NCBI GenBank assembly: GCA_036898135.1
Contig: CM072519.1
Location: 69,545,901-69,609,900, forward strand
Length of the DNA stretch: 64,000 nucleotides
Direction: 5' to 3'
Source of the DNA: Oncomelania hupensis
Taxonomy: Eukaryota > Mollusca > Gastropoda > Littorinimorpha > Pomatiopsidae
Under the pieces are notes generated by a model, which made no database searches, was not told where the DNA came from, and worked only from the letters and a program-made list of their open reading frames with translations. Made by a program: the position numbers and the translations under genes. Below are positions 22,093-34,065 of the stretch, in pieces. Each line of letters starts with the position of its first letter. Position 1 is the stretch's first letter.

Positions 22093-24440
22093 CCGGTTAT
22101 TTGGTTGTATTCATATTCATCCTCTGTTGCCCCCTGAAGTACATACCATAGCATCAGTTCAAAAACATTAACAATGATTTAAATGTGGGATTGGCAAATG
22201 CTTTAATTGATTCTCCAGTCGCTCGTCTTATTTAACTGACATTGTTACTTATGTTTTCATGCGGTTATAAATGATGTTTGAGTGTATGTGAGAGAGATGG
22301 AGATAGTGCCTGTGCTTATGTGTGTGTACATGTGTGTGTACATGTGTGCCTGTTTAAATGCCTGAGTCTGAATATGTGTGTATGGTCTTTATCATCTAGG
22401 AGGGAAAAGACAATAAAACAGCCAACCATAGGTAGATAGAGAGATGAAGAGATAGAGAAACGGATTGCACCTTTATCATTGAAGATGCAATTTTTGAATT
22501 ATTTCATCTCTTGTTTGAGATTTTTTTTTCAAAACTTAAAACATTATACTGACTTGTGACGCTCGAGTCGGAATCGGTCAATGGTACAAGTTGTGACATT
22601 GAGCAAATCTTGCAGCAAGGGAGCGTCTTCGGCAAGGGAATCAATTCTTGATACCACCGTCCTTGCTTTGGGACGTCCAATCTAAAATGTAAAAAGCAGG
22701 CAGTTTTGACAGCTACAGGCAGTTTTGACAGGCACGCTAAAAAGTTGGTTTTGAGAGTGCTTTTAATAGAGAATATGGATAGTTAAGTTGCATTGTCATT
22801 AGAAAGAGGGATAAGCAATATTAATGGCGAGGATGATAAGTGGACAAGTATAAGCAAATGAATGAGGTAAAATTCAGTACGATTAAAAGATTGTCTATAT
22901 ATGGATTTGTATATAGTTGATTGTCAAGACATTTATTTGTCTTAAACGCTTGGTCAGGAGTTAGAAGACAACTGAGGTATAAAATCATTTGACAAACAGT
23001 GTAACGTAGCACTGAGTCCAGGCCTTATTAACATGTCACAAAGCAAAACAGATAATTATATTAGCATTTCAATGCATTAACAATTGTTTCTTAGTGCTTT
23101 GTTTCGGTACTTAGATCTTTCCGGTACATGCAAAAACAGAAAGACATGAAACACAGCCACAGAAAGACAGACAGGCAAAAAGACAAGGCAGTTATACAGA
23201 CAGACACTCTTAAACAGACAGAAAGACGAACAGCCATAAAGACAGACACAGACAAACACACACATACACACACTCACAAATACAAACAAACACACAGTCA
23301 CACACATAGACACTCGCTTACACCCCAGAAACACTACAAGCTTTATAGTTGACTACAAGATGACATATAAATTCCACTGCACATGCACCCCTCTTCTTCC
23401 CTCACACACCCAGCCCAACTCAACCTCCACCTCCTCCTGCACCTCACCCACTCCCTCGCCCCCATCAGCATAAACCATGTTTACTCTTTACAGATGAGGA
23501 GTCTTGAAAGCCTTAACGATGTCATAAAAATGCTGTAATGTCTTTATGGTTGTTTATCATGCAGAGGCATGCATACCTGGGGTAAGTACCTAAGCTGCAA
23601 CAGTATCATACAACGGCAAACAAGACTATCAGATCCACAGAAGGAATTACGTCTGGGAGTGGTTCTTGGACAACTCACCATGCATCACAACTTGTGTACA
23701 CAACACTGCAACAATTAGTCATAACCAAGCAATGTCCTTAAAATGCGTCTAATGCCGAAATCAAAATTGCTTTAAAAAAAATTCAGTTTAATTGGCCAAT
23801 GAGATGACTATTTGCCTTATATAGCCCTACACTGTCGTGTCTGGTGTTTTGCAAAATTTGAATCTAGAACGTCGTGCCCGAACGTTTAAACTGTCATGTG
23901 CTGTGGCAAGTTAAAAGCTTATTTTTCTTAGAATACAGGCGCTGTCGCATCCAGAGAAAAAACACTGCGGAGCGTGACCAACATACTCCAATACGTAGTG
24001 GTGAATTAACGGAGTGAGGAAAATGTAGTGCCTATGGTATCGGGTGACGCTCGATGACTGTATCAAGGACCCCTTTGCTAGACTCAAGCCGTGACCTTAC
24101 CTCCAGGGAGTAAAATGTCTTTAAAAGCTGTTTAAATGCTCATCGTATTCATTTAATAATAACTGGAATTCTTAGACTCTTCTATAATTATACTGCATAC
24201 CTACTGTAAACGTTTGAAAATTTATCTTGAGGCTCGCTTTAAGTTGCATAGAGAATTATGGGAAGGCGGATTATAAAGTTTGACATTGTGATAATAACCA
24301 TTACAAATAGAGATGTATTAGCATAACAGTCTTTATGTAGAGGCATGAATAAGACTGCGTGACTTACAGGATGACACCATAACACTATTCATTGCTCACA
24401 GAACAACCAGAAGGTACGGATAGAAAGTCACACTTTGAAA
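22093..24440. other. Unrecognised 2.3-kb region with minor simple repeats
   Basis: GT-rich patch at 22300-22380, and ACAG/CACA-rich sequence at 23110-23310. No domain-bearing ORF, tRNA or element end was seen. Confidence 0.45.
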
Positions 24441-24868
<428 letters not shown>

Positions 24869-25489
24869 CAAACGCCAACTTGGAAGTTTAAGATGTAAGC
24901 TGACTTCTTGGCTTTAAATCTCCTTTTGTCACAATGATTCATTTCAGCGACAAACAGAAAACAGCCATTGTATCCGCTTCCATGCTACAGCAACTGAAGT
25001 CAACAAATCTTTTATTATTTTCGCTCTCACGATTATTTTGACCTTTCCGAACTGTACTTGCATCGCACTTTTCCAAAACACGTGGTACTGTAATGATCGC
25101 ATTCAAATACTAATGTGTTTGAAGTCTGTGACTAGCTGCAACCACACACTAGCGTCGTTTCTTTCTGACGCATGCTGTCTGCTGGTCGTTTTCTTCTCAC
25201 ATGTTTTGCTGGTGTTATTTTAACCATTATTTTTTTTTACTGTTTATTTATTCATTGGGGTGTACGTTCTGAGACGCCTGTTGTGTTTGGTTAGTTCTGA
25301 CGCATGCTGTGTATTCTGCTACGAGCTAAATTTCCTATTTGACATAGAAAAAACCACATCGAAAAAAACAGGGTTACTTCGACGACTACCATCGACGAGG
25401 AGCCAGACAGGTCCGCTAATCCCCGGCAGTAAAGCTGGTGTTAAACCAAACCCAGCGACTTTAAGGCACCGTAGGCGTCATTTCGGTGC
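24869..25489. other. Unrecognised sequence
   Basis: TTCTGACGCATGCTGT occurs twice (about 25163 and 25298), a dispersed direct repeat of unknown origin. No gene. Confidence 0.4.
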
Positions 25490-25612
25490 TTGGCACTCTT
25501 TAGGGCAGCGAGGGGAGTATAAACCGAGGTCAAGTCTAAGTACGCACGCAGTCCACCGCACAGACTTTACAGAAGCTGAGGCTCCATATCCCATAGATAG
25601 GTGAGGCTCCAT
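25490..25612 (+). mobile_element. Possible SINE remnant
   Basis: GTATAAACCGAGGTCAAGTCT resembles GCATAAACCGAGGTCTAGTCT of the SINE at 46039, followed by a similar GCACGCAGTCCA stretch. Head and tail are not identifiable. Confidence 0.4.
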
Positions 25613-25699
25613 AATAAAAAATTAATTAATAAAAATACAAATAAAAAAGAAGGTGATGGCACCGTCCTGTCAAACAAAGCTGTACAAGCAAAAAGAGAG

Positions 25700-25924
25700 G
25701 TCCCCATCTCTCTCTCTCTTTCTCTCTCTCTCCTTCTCCATCTGTCTGTCTCTGTCTGTCTGATTATTTGTCTGTCTCTGTCTCCTAATCTGTCTCAGTC
25801 TACGTGTTTGGCTCTCTCTTCTCTCTGTCTGCTTGCCTTTCTCTCTCCCTCTCCCCTTCTCTCTCTTTCTGATTGTCATTCTCTGTCTCTCTCCTTCTCT
25901 GTCTGTCTGATTGTCTCTGTCTCG

Positions 25925-25956
<32 letters not shown>

Positions 25957-26005
25957 TATCTTCTCTAACTCATCTCTTCTCTCTCTCCCCTCTCTCTCTT
26001 TCTCT
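25700..26005. repeat. CT/GTCT low-complexity tract
   Basis: Mixed CT, TCTG and CTCC repeats. Leu/Ser-rich ORF 25601-26032 is compositional. Confidence 0.9.
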
Positions 26006-26283
26006 TCCCATGGAAAAGTTCGGGGAAAATGACCTTTACCTTATTTATACTATATACATATTTTGTTAAATTTTTTTAATGTGCCGGATACTACGCCATC
26101 ATTAGAAGTCTACAAACAAATTTTTCCACGATTAAATACTTCAAAGTTTCGAATCGGAAAATAAATGTAAAATCAACCGCCTACTCTTGTATAGCAAACT
26201 TTCCCCCACCCCCACAGAATCTTAAAAACGTCAGACCACATTTTTTTCTTATGACGTGAAGACGGCGCTATATACAAGACCGT
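26006..26283. other. AT-rich spacer
   Basis: No feature supported. Confidence 0.4.
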
Positions 26284-26375
<92 letters not shown>

Positions 26376-26442
26376 CATCTTCTTCTTCTTCTTTTTCTTC
26401 TTCTTCTTCTTCTTCTGCTTATACTACTACTACTACTAGGCT

Positions 26443-26515
<73 letters not shown>

Positions 26516-26645
26516 TCTTCTTCTTCTTTTTCTTCTTCTTCTCCTTCCTCCTATTTATCATCATCATCATCCTCATCATCATCATCATCATCATTTTTCT
26601 TCTCCTTTTTGTCTTCTTTCTTCTCTTCCTCCTCCTCCTCCTCCG
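26284..26645. repeat. Compound triplet repeat ATC - TTC - TAC - TTC - ATC - CTC
   Basis: (ATC)about 32 at 26284-26379, TTC at 26380-26417, TAC at 26421-26511 with one GGC break, TTC at 26511-26540, short ATC near 26558-26594, and CTC at 26627-26643. All run in one phase, so a single poly-His/poly-Leu ORF (26256-26687) spans them. It is not a gene. Confidence 0.96.
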
Positions 26646-26716
26646 CGATCATGCCTGTCGGCGTGGAGATATTTACGCGCTTTATAAATTATTCATTCAT
26701 TCATTCATTCATTCTC
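26646..26716 (+). mobile_element. SINE 3' tail with (ATTC)n
   Basis: TCATGCCTGTCGGCGTGGAG then GCGCTTTATAA, ending in five ATTC units. It shares this order with 17190-17282. Only the 3' end is recognisable; the upstream body has been replaced by the triplet repeat. Confidence 0.6.
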
Positions 26717-26902
26717 CTCCCCTTACTTGTTCTTCTTTGTCAACTGGTTGTCACTGGAGGTAGAACTATGTTATGAGTACAGATCACAAAAGTGGATGAA
26801 AGAAAACTGACATTAACTTTACAGCACTACACTGCACAACTACCAAAACACCATACATTAAAAACATACTACTTCAACATACAATCAACACGTTACAAGA
26901 CA
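26717..26902. other. Unrecognised spacer
   Basis: No feature supported. Confidence 0.4.
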
Positions 26903-27195
26903 ATAAAAGGTAAAGGTAGTCCCATAGCCTTGTGGCCGTAGGGGAGCGTGATGTTGGAGATCACACTTATCTTGGGCCAGCGTAATGAGGGTGATGCCCA
27001 CCTCTCTCCCTCGCTGCTTTACCTTCCCCACCCTTAAGAGAGTAGGTACTCAGTCACAGTTGAGTCAACTGGGGCCGTTGTTATTTGTCGCTTCACGTTT
27101 TGCGGTCACCCATCCAAGTGCTAACCGCACTGGACGGTGCTTAACTTGCGACACAGTAGCGAGCGCTCCAACCACTGCGCTATCCGACACCACAA
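26903..27195 (-). mobile_element. SINE with tRNA-like A box plus 5S rRNA-like segment
   Basis: On the minus strand the head is TAGCGCAGTGGTTGGAGCGC (27165-27186), a tRNA-like A-box segment. It is followed by AAGTTAAGCACCGTC and then GGTTAGCACTTGGATGGG and TGACCGC (27102-27148). These match the internal-promoter region of animal 5S rRNA (AAGTTAAGCAACGTC, then TTAGTACTTGGATGGGTGAC). The body then runs to a tail with GGCTATGGGACTACC and TTTACCTTT (26903-26935). 5S-headed SINEs are established as SINE3. The tRNA-like stretch ahead of a 5S-like stretch is the unusual part, and the copy at 50471 shares it. Confidence 0.7.
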
Positions 27196-27354
27196 GACAG
27201 TACATAACAAGAATACAAGACTTACGGATCTCATTATTTGATGTATATTATCACGACTAAGGCATAATTTCAATTTAAAACATGCATGCTACTAACAAAA
27301 AATAAGGACAGTCTACGATGTTTACTTACACAATAATAGGCTTTTCATTGGATT
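27196..27354. other. Unrecognised AT-rich spacer
   Basis: No feature supported. Confidence 0.4.
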
Positions 27355-27690
27355 TTACCGCTCTTGTATTGCGCTTTTCCAGCTCAAGAGCTGCTCAAGG
27401 CGCTGGCCGATACAGGATCTAATTCAAGCCAACAGAGGCGCCCACATGCAGCATTTCGGCGCACAGTCTGGCACCAAGGCGACTGAGCACAATCCTAAAC
27501 GACCGTGGATGGGGAGAAGGGACCTAGTGCGTGCTGGGTGTATTTGTGTAGCCTGCACTCACCCGTCTAGGACATGAGCGTCAGGATCTTTTAAAGTCCA
27601 TGCGATGGAATGCGTGCGTGCACAAAGTAATACCGCCATCCGAAAGGGGAAAGGATGCGTTTATGTGCACGCAGTAATATGTGTGTTGTG
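27355..27690 (-). mobile_element. SINE-like composite repeat
   Basis: GCGCTTTTCCAGCTCAAGAG with GCTGCTCAAGGCGCTGG forms the hairpin-rich end seen in many invertebrate SINE tails. Further on, CTCACCCGTCTAGGACATGA then GCGTCAGGATC, TTAAAGTCCATG and GTGCTGGGTGT match the reverse complement of the SINE at 46039-46326 in the same order. No clean tRNA-like head remains. Confidence 0.65.
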
Positions 27691-28190
27691 TGTGTGGGGT
27701 TGTGTGCACTGGGGGAGGGAAATGGGTGTGAAGGAGGTGGGGGGCGGGGGGTTAACGACAAACACGCATTGTATACAATACTAAACTATCCGGCTGCCAT
27801 ATAATCATTGATAAAACTTAGCTGGCCACAAAGCATTACTAGGAAGACGAATCAAAAGGTCAAAGATCAAACACAGCAGATTGAAAGGATGACTAAATAT
27901 GTATTTGGCAAGAAAAAGGCTTTGCTTTTCAACGGCAAAAATTCCATGTTTCTTTGCCAACTTGTTTACTATCAACGAATAAGGATGTTATGATCTTAGA
28001 GGCCGTTTGCTAGCAACGTCAACAAAATATGACAAATATCATTACACCCGACGCCGACACAATGTTCCGCCAACTCCTGGTTTATTCCCAGTTTATATAA
28101 TGTACGCAATATTTTTTATTAATAACCTAGTTGCAGTTTGTGTAGGCCCGCTTGTGCTAGGCTGTTTGGTGTCGTCCACGGAGTTTCATT
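27691..28190. other. Unrecognised sequence
   Basis: GT/G-rich patch at 27680-27755. Overlapping ORFs 27808-27993 and 28007-28438 show no domain; the latter ends in GAT/GGA repeat. Confidence 0.4.
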
Positions 28191-28195
28191 TATGG

Positions 28196-28262
28196 TGCGT
28201 CGAGGTCGCTAAGTGGGTCAACGCGTGGCATTTGTGCACGGTCTGGTTGCAAGAGAGCATTT
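28196..28262 (+). mobile_element. Possible tRNA-derived SINE head, diverged
   Basis: TCGCTAAGTGGGTCAACGCG resembles an A box region, and GGTTGCAAGAG about 35 bp later a decayed B box. No amino-acceptor stem is present, so this is not a tRNA gene. Confidence 0.25.
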
Positions 28263-28305
28263 GTCTGCTTTTCATGTACTATGTGATCCAAGACGCTGTT
28301 GTTGT

Positions 28306-28323
28306 TGATGATGATGATGTTGA

Positions 28324-28360
<37 letters not shown>

Positions 28361-28400
28361 GTGATGAGGAGGAGGAGGAGGAGGAACAGGACGAGAAGGA
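28306..28400. repeat. (GAT)n then (GGA)n
   Basis: GAT at 28306-28318 and 28327-28362, GGA at 28366-28384. Confidence 0.95.
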
Positions 28401-28860
28401 GGAGAAAGACGAGCTCTGTCATCAAGCAGCAAGTTTAGAACTTGTCCATATTGTGTTTTGCTGCAAGCTCCTATTATCTGCAATAATAAAACAGGTGTAT
28501 ACAAGGTCTCTTTCTGCATTATGTTTGTTCACAATGTATTGTCTTCTGTTCATCATTATTTTGTTCCTTTGTCTCTCCGGCCTCGTTTCTTCTTTCCTTT
28601 GTGTGCAGTTTTTATTATACTTCCCGAATCACGATCATCAAAGTGTCAAGATAAAACTCCAACCAGCTTTTTTCTCTAGTTCGTTGTTCAAAATTCTTGC
28701 GCTCTGAGCTTATTTCTCGGAACTCTTGTTGGTTTGTTTAAGTTCTTTTTTCTGACCCTGTTTTTTTTTCTTCTGTTCTTTCTCCCTATCTTAAAAGTTG
28801 GCCTACAACTCCACATTCTAAAACCAATCGTTTGTCAAATGGCTTTCCACATTTATCATG
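28401..28860. other. T-rich unrecognised sequence
   Basis: T/C-rich, giving Phe/Leu-rich ORFs with no supported function. Confidence 0.4.
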
Positions 28861-28869
28861 AATATTTCC

Positions 28870-28962
28870 TGCACCTCCCTCTGTCTCTTCTGATTGTCTC
28901 TGTCTCTGTCTGCCCGCCTCTCTCTCCATCTCTCTCTGTCTCTATGTATCTCTTTGTCTCGC

Positions 28963-29012
<50 letters not shown>
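28870..29012. repeat. TCTG/CT low complexity ending in (CT)n
   Basis: Pure CT at about 28967-29007. Confidence 0.93.
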
Positions 29013-29687
29013 ACTGTCCTATCCAGCGTTAGATAAATGAACAAATGATGAAAAACAGTTCCTCATCACCACTGTTAACTTCTCTTACCATCTTCTCTTG
29101 AGATAAATAAAAATGGAAGAAGAAGAAGAAAGAAGAAGCGGTGACAATCAAACCTATCAAAGCGTTCCGCGTGACTGCGTGCCGTGCTGTAGGGCGCAGC
29201 GGGTCGTGTGATCAGCGGACCGTGACAAAAACACAAGACGGCGGGCTGTTCCGTGAAGGGGAGTTGGGTAGCCCATTAAACCAAGACAAAGAAAGATGCC
29301 TCCCGGAATAACTACAGGTTGCCGCGTTGTCGCTGTCGGTGATGGAGGCAATGATGGTGAAGAAAGTGGTTGGTAGATAGTGGTTGGAGTTGTTGCTGGT
29401 GGTGGCGGTGGTAGAGATAGAAAAGAAGAAATATTACTTTTCATCCACTTTCCTCCCTCCCTGCGCCACCTCCCCTGCAACCCACGCACCACCCACCCTC
29501 AAAACTCGCCTTAGGGGAGGGAGGGGGGGGGAAGAACGATCTTCACGAAATAAATAATGGTTAGGCAGTTGGTTGGGCTGCCTGTGATGGAAGAAACAAG
29601 AACGGTGGGGCAGCGGCTTGTGCTGGTTGTGGTGGGTGCCAGATGGATAGACAGACCTCTGGTCAACACTACAGGGTTGTTCAAAAG
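29013..29687. other. Unrecognised sequence
   Basis: Includes AAATAAAAATGGAAGAAGAA (about 29105), a GGTGGTGG patch and a G run near 29525. The minus ORF 29157-29492 has no recognisable domain. Confidence 0.4.
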
Positions 29688-29725
29688 TTACTCCCCATTG
29701 AAAATTGGTATTACCTTTTGTACAT
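29688..29725 (+). mobile_element. Possible mariner-like terminal inverted repeat (single end)
   Basis: TA followed by CAGGGTTGTTCAAAAGTTAC looks like the end of a Tc1/mariner element next to its TA target. No matching inverted end or transposase fragment was seen downstream, so it would be a solo end. Confidence 0.3.
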
Positions 29726-30180
29726 AGAACTGCATTTACATCAAACGAACACGATGTGGTCCTTACGATAGTAGATTATGCAGTGACCAGTGCAACCCGT
29801 CGACGACTAACATTGCGTGAGTGAGCGTTCAACTGACATAAGACATACAAATATAAGAGTGAAAGTCAGGCAGGCGTCGGGTCATATAATTATAGCCTAC
29901 GCGTCCTTAAACAAACACACCTGAATAAGGTAGCAGCGGCCTCGTATTCTTATAGTGATAGGGATTTGGGCGTAGACAGCATAAGGAAAGACGAATGACA
30001 AGGATCTGTTCCCCCCCCCCCCTCCCCTACATAGCATGCAACATTTACCACAATGACCCAGCCAGCAGGAACTGAGAAATAGGCATTACAGTAGTCGAGT
30101 CACCGTAATTTTGCTTAGCGTCACTGAGGCCAGACGTCTACTCTACATCAGCGTTCTACCAGATACTGAGATCAAAATTG
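29726..30180. other. Unrecognised sequence
   Basis: A poly-C run lies near 30011-30022. No gene. Confidence 0.4.
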
Positions 30181-30234
30181 CACACACACACACACCCACA
30201 CACACCCACACATACACACACACACACACACATT
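30181..30234. repeat. (CA)n microsatellite
   Basis: CA with CCA and TA interruptions. Confidence 0.93.
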
Positions 30235-31417
30235 TACTATGTCTGACAATAGACGAGGGTTTGGGGAGGGAGGGAGTAGGAAGCGGAGAGGGGAAGAAAG
30301 TTGTTACTTTTTAAAAGACAGACCAATGAGTCAGCCATCCTACCTGAGCGTAAAGAAGAAGAAGCGAGAGGGAAGACAGGGAAAAATGATCTTGTATCCT
30401 TCAAACGTCAGTCGCACCCACAAGGAAACAGAAAGTTCTCGAATTAATTTCTAAAGTGGCCATCTAGGATGGTCCCCCCTCTCTCCCTCCCTCCCACCCC
30501 TGTGGGGGTGCCGGTTTTTTTCTGCATAAATAGTATCCCCACTTTCTGGAAATTTAGTGCTTTAAATTTCCACTGTCGCGCTGCCTTTCTCATTTGTTCT
30601 TTCTCATTCCTACTCTGTTCTATCAATCTATTATACTATCATCTTCTTCTTCGCTAGACTAGTCACATACCTTTTTCTTCTTGAAAATTCTTCCGGGACA
30701 AAACTCCTCATTTTTGTGTGAGGTCTGTTGTAACAGCTTGGGAATATTGGACGCTTTCTGCCAAATGGTCACTAGGGCTTCTTATGATATTATTTAACAA
30801 TGTAGGCACTTTATGTGTATGTGTTTTGTTGATATTTTATAATGATGTTTGTATTCTATTTTGTTTTGGGGTTCGATAAATGAGAGTATAGCCTCAGCGT
30901 CCCCTGCTTGCTATGCCTTTATTGTACAGTGACCGGCTGGTGGAGTGCCTTCAGTGTTACCACTAGGGTTGTTTCAGCAGATCTATTATACAGATCAGGG
31001 GCGAGTCCTCTTTTCCTCAAAGTTGTGGTCTTGGTTGGTTTAAACAATGGTTTATTCAGTTAAACGAGTTACAATAATCTGTGTCAGTTTAGGCGGAATA
31101 GTTACATCATTGAGATACAAATACATTGCCATCAACACAAGAACAATAACAATGATAAGGAAAGCATAATCATAAGCAACATACAAATGAGTTACAAAAG
31201 ATATACACAAATATAATAACAAATAAATACAGAAACAAATAGCAAAAGATAATGAAATAATAACAAAATATTAGCGAGAGATTCACTAGGAACACAGTTG
31301 CAGCAAGGAAATTTGCGGAAGATAGGTAGGTAGGTACCACGGAAGAAACAAAAAAAAACAACAACTATTTTTAATATACCAGACAAAAAGGCAAGTTAAC
31401 TAGTTACTATTAGTGGT
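30235..31417. other. Unrecognised 1.2-kb sequence
   Basis: AT-rich from 31040 to 31375. ORFs are short and overlapping, and no signature was seen. Confidence 0.4.
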
Positions 31418-31480
31418 CTGGTTTTGTGGTCCTGATTCGGCTCTTTGCAGTCTACTGGATCCTGTAGGCAATGAATAACT
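31418..31480. repeat. Dispersed repeat fragment (matches 18474-18545)
   Basis: GTGGTCCTGATTCGGCTC, then CTACTGGATCCTGTAGGCAA. It shares order and spacing with 18490-18535. Confidence 0.5.
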
Positions 31481-32304
31481 AACTATCTAGGATAGTTAAG
31501 AAAAAGACAGGTTTGTGGGGGAATGGATTAGAGAGAGACAGACAGAGAGACAGAGAGAGGAAACGAGACAGAAGACATAAGGAGAGAAAGAAAGACAGGG
31601 AGAGAACGAGAAGAAGAAGAAGAACTCCATGCAAGAAGCAAGTACTTTGAAATGACATTCAAATCCCAAACATGGTCCATCAGATTTTGACAAATAAACT
31701 GCAGCAAGTGTATGTTAGGACATCAAGGTGGGCTGCGCTATAATAAATAAGTTTCGTCGACCTCTCCTTAACAAGAAAACAGTGCCTGACAGAGATGTAG
31801 AAAGAGCGACGTTGATGTTACCAGAGACAGCCATTTGAAGTTAGCTGAGCTATCGTGGGCAAAACACAACAGTGCCTCCAGATATGTACTAGCTATAAGC
31901 CTAGCTCTACTCCTGTGACATCACCACACCGATGCTCGTCTCCTTGGCGCATACAGATCATCTACAGCTCTGCGCTTCAAACAAATTGAGGACGCGGAAC
32001 TCCAGCAGTTTGTGATACTCCGGTGTCTCTCTCCTCACGGTGAGGGATGATTTCTGTTCCTCCACCGTCACGCTTCAATTGATCGGCCCATCATAAATAT
32101 CTAGGCTCAGTATGGAAATATGTATTATGGATGGGCGATGCGGCATAGGCAATCACACACACACAGGCCTTGAAATGAGAATCTAATTTTCACTGTTCAC
32201 TCAAGCGCAACTATAACGAAGACCTTGCTTACAGCCGATGAGGCACAAGTAATCCCGGCAGGAGCTTCCAACACACCGTACAAACGCCAACCACTGCGAT
32301 ACGG
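31481..32304. other. Unrecognised sequence
   Basis: GA/GACA-rich at 31530-31620. On minus near 32285-32302, CGCAGTGGTTGGCG resembles a tRNA-like A box, but no partner box is convincing. Confidence 0.4.
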
Positions 32305-32340
32305 TGTGGTATCGCCAAATGTAAATCATAGCGGCTGGTT

Positions 32341-32474
32341 CTGCGCATGCGTGAACTTCCGGAAGTCATTTCTGTCAGGTTCTGCGCATGACTGGAAAAA
32401 GAATGGACGACGAATTGCGATGGGTAAGACACCGAAGAATGCCCAGTAATCGTAAATTGTTCCGAGTACAATAA
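32341..32474 (+). promoter_or_regulatory. NRF-1/ETS site cluster upstream of a 23-codon ORF
   Basis: CTGCGCATGCGTG (32341-32353) fits the NRF-1 consensus, ACTTCCGGAAGT (32355-32366) is a perfect palindromic ETS site, and CTGCGCATGAC (32382) is a second NRF-1 half. An ATG at 32403 opens 23 codons to TAA at 32472, with a donor-like GGTAAGA at 32423. This pattern is common at housekeeping promoters. Here it lies within the left arm and interior of the inverted-repeat element, so it may be transposon-borne. No downstream exon was identified. Confidence 0.3.
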
Positions 32475-32743
32475 AGAAGAATGCACTTATACCCATTACA
32501 AAGTAGGCCTTTAAGATGTTCTCCAAGCATTTGGACAAACTTAAGAAAGGAAACCTAGCCAATCATTTCCGAGTTTTGGTGCACAGAGCCAGTATACCTA
32601 TCGCTTGTTTACATTCTGCGCGCCGTTATTTTGAAATGTTCCCAAATAAATTACAGTCCTTTACAATCGGATCCCAAGGAAATTGTGAATGCAGTTGTAC
32701 AATGTTGAGAGGTTTGAACAAGTCTTTTTAACTGCAATAACCC

Positions 32744-32819
<76 letters not shown>

Positions 32820-32842
32820 TAAATAAATAAATAAATAAATAA
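32744..32842. repeat. (AAT)n then (AAAT)n
   Basis: About 24 AAT triplets to 32817, then six AAAT units. Inside the inverted-repeat element. Confidence 0.96.
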
Positions 32843-33066
32843 AGCGCAGTTTCCCGTTTATTTCCATCTCTTCTCTCTCGTGTTACTTTGCAGCCGGAAT
32901 TTTACAGAAACCACGCTTAGCTTGAGCCTGTTAGAATATGGCGAAGTATCGAATACGATGATAAATTTGTATATATGCTGACTTCCGTTTCCGACACATG
33001 ACCATGCACGCAACCATCGGCGATGATTTAAATTTGGCGATGATTTACATTTGGCGATGCCACAAC

Positions 33067-34065
33067 GGTGCTACGTCATTTGTTACTGTCACGTGGGGTT
33101 TATGGGCTCTGCACAATGGAATTATGGACCCTCACGTTTATTCGGTGGGAACTGCTAGTAAGTCACCCTATGAATTACTTTAATAAATTTATTTGTTTAG
33201 CTCGTTCTGTGTTAAGGTTGGGGTACAGAGATAGATAGATAAAATGGTAAAAGATTACTGTCACACTAGCTTTCACACGGCTATGAATCATATGTAGTCC
33301 AGCCACTTGATAACAGTTAAAATCACACATTTATTTCTTCTACTCTATACAAGATTCTCTAAGTACTAATCTAACTTAAAATGTCTCAGTCACTGCTAAT
33401 AGTTCGATCGCTGATAGTCTAGGCAGCTGTTTTTTCTTCCTCGGGCACTTGCTATTATATTTCATGTAGATTTGGACTACTGTGGTCCGTTTGACAGTTT
33501 CTGAAGAGTTGGACTACTGTGGTCCTGTTTCGATCAGTTTAAGTGCACCTTTGGTTTTACACTTAACTGCTAGATGGTGCGTGCGAAGTCCTTCTGTGAG
33601 GTAGCTTCTGGTCCACCTGTGTCGTTGTGTAGTTGGGTTCCCTTGCCACGCTGTGGGGTCTGACAGGGTGTTGTTCCAGGTTAGCTCTTTCCGACTTGTG
33701 CGGTAGAGGCTACTCAGCCAACTCGTCGTTTCTGTGGAGTGGGACGCACAGGATAGCTCGCCTGCTCGTCTGTAATATAAGAGACGAAATTCTGCACAAC
33801 CCTGAATAATCGGTTTGTGCAGAGCGTCTCACTGAAAGCCAAAGTAGCCCTCAGTGATAGCTCCACATCTCTATACATAAGCGACGAACATTCTGCTACT
33901 TCCGGGGTCCCCTGGAATCTCAACTCTAAATTCCTATACATACATAAATATCAATCGTGTCTAACTATACACATACCGAAGTAATAATATTATAAACATT
34001 CAGTGGTACAGCCACTGGTCTGCAAACATACATATAAGTTAAACAACAGTGGTTCCGTACAGCAT
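33067..34065. other. Unrecognised sequence
   Basis: Near the start are TACGTCA (CRE-like) and TCACGTGG (E-box). A direct repeat TTGGACTACTGTGGTCC occurs at about 33472 and 33508. No coding or element signature. Confidence 0.4.

Larger units (their letters stand above)
32305..33066. mobile_element. Inverted-repeat element of about 0.76 kb (MITE/foldback candidate)
   Basis: ATCGCCAAATGTAAATCAT at 32311-32329 is perfectly inverted at 33040-33058 (19 of 19). The arms extend outward (GTGGT against GTGGC). Inward they continue less exactly: GGTTCTGCGCATGCGTG then GGAAGTCA on the left corresponds to GGTTGCGTGCATGG then GGAAGTCA on the right, giving arms of roughly 70 to 90 bp. The right arm has a short internal tandem of GGCGATGATTTA. 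There is no transposase ORF, and I could not define a clear target-site duplication. A minus ORF of 78 codons inside (32326-32562) has one hydrophobic segment but no known family. Confidence 0.5.

Noticed and set aside
26903..27195. A 5S rRNA gene
   Set aside because: Only the middle control region is 5S-like. The 5' and 3' parts of 5S rRNA are absent.
28007..28438. A 143-codon ORF as a membrane protein gene
   Set aside because: Hydrophobic stretches are unremarkable, no family is recognisable, and the end is GAT/GGA microsatellite translation.
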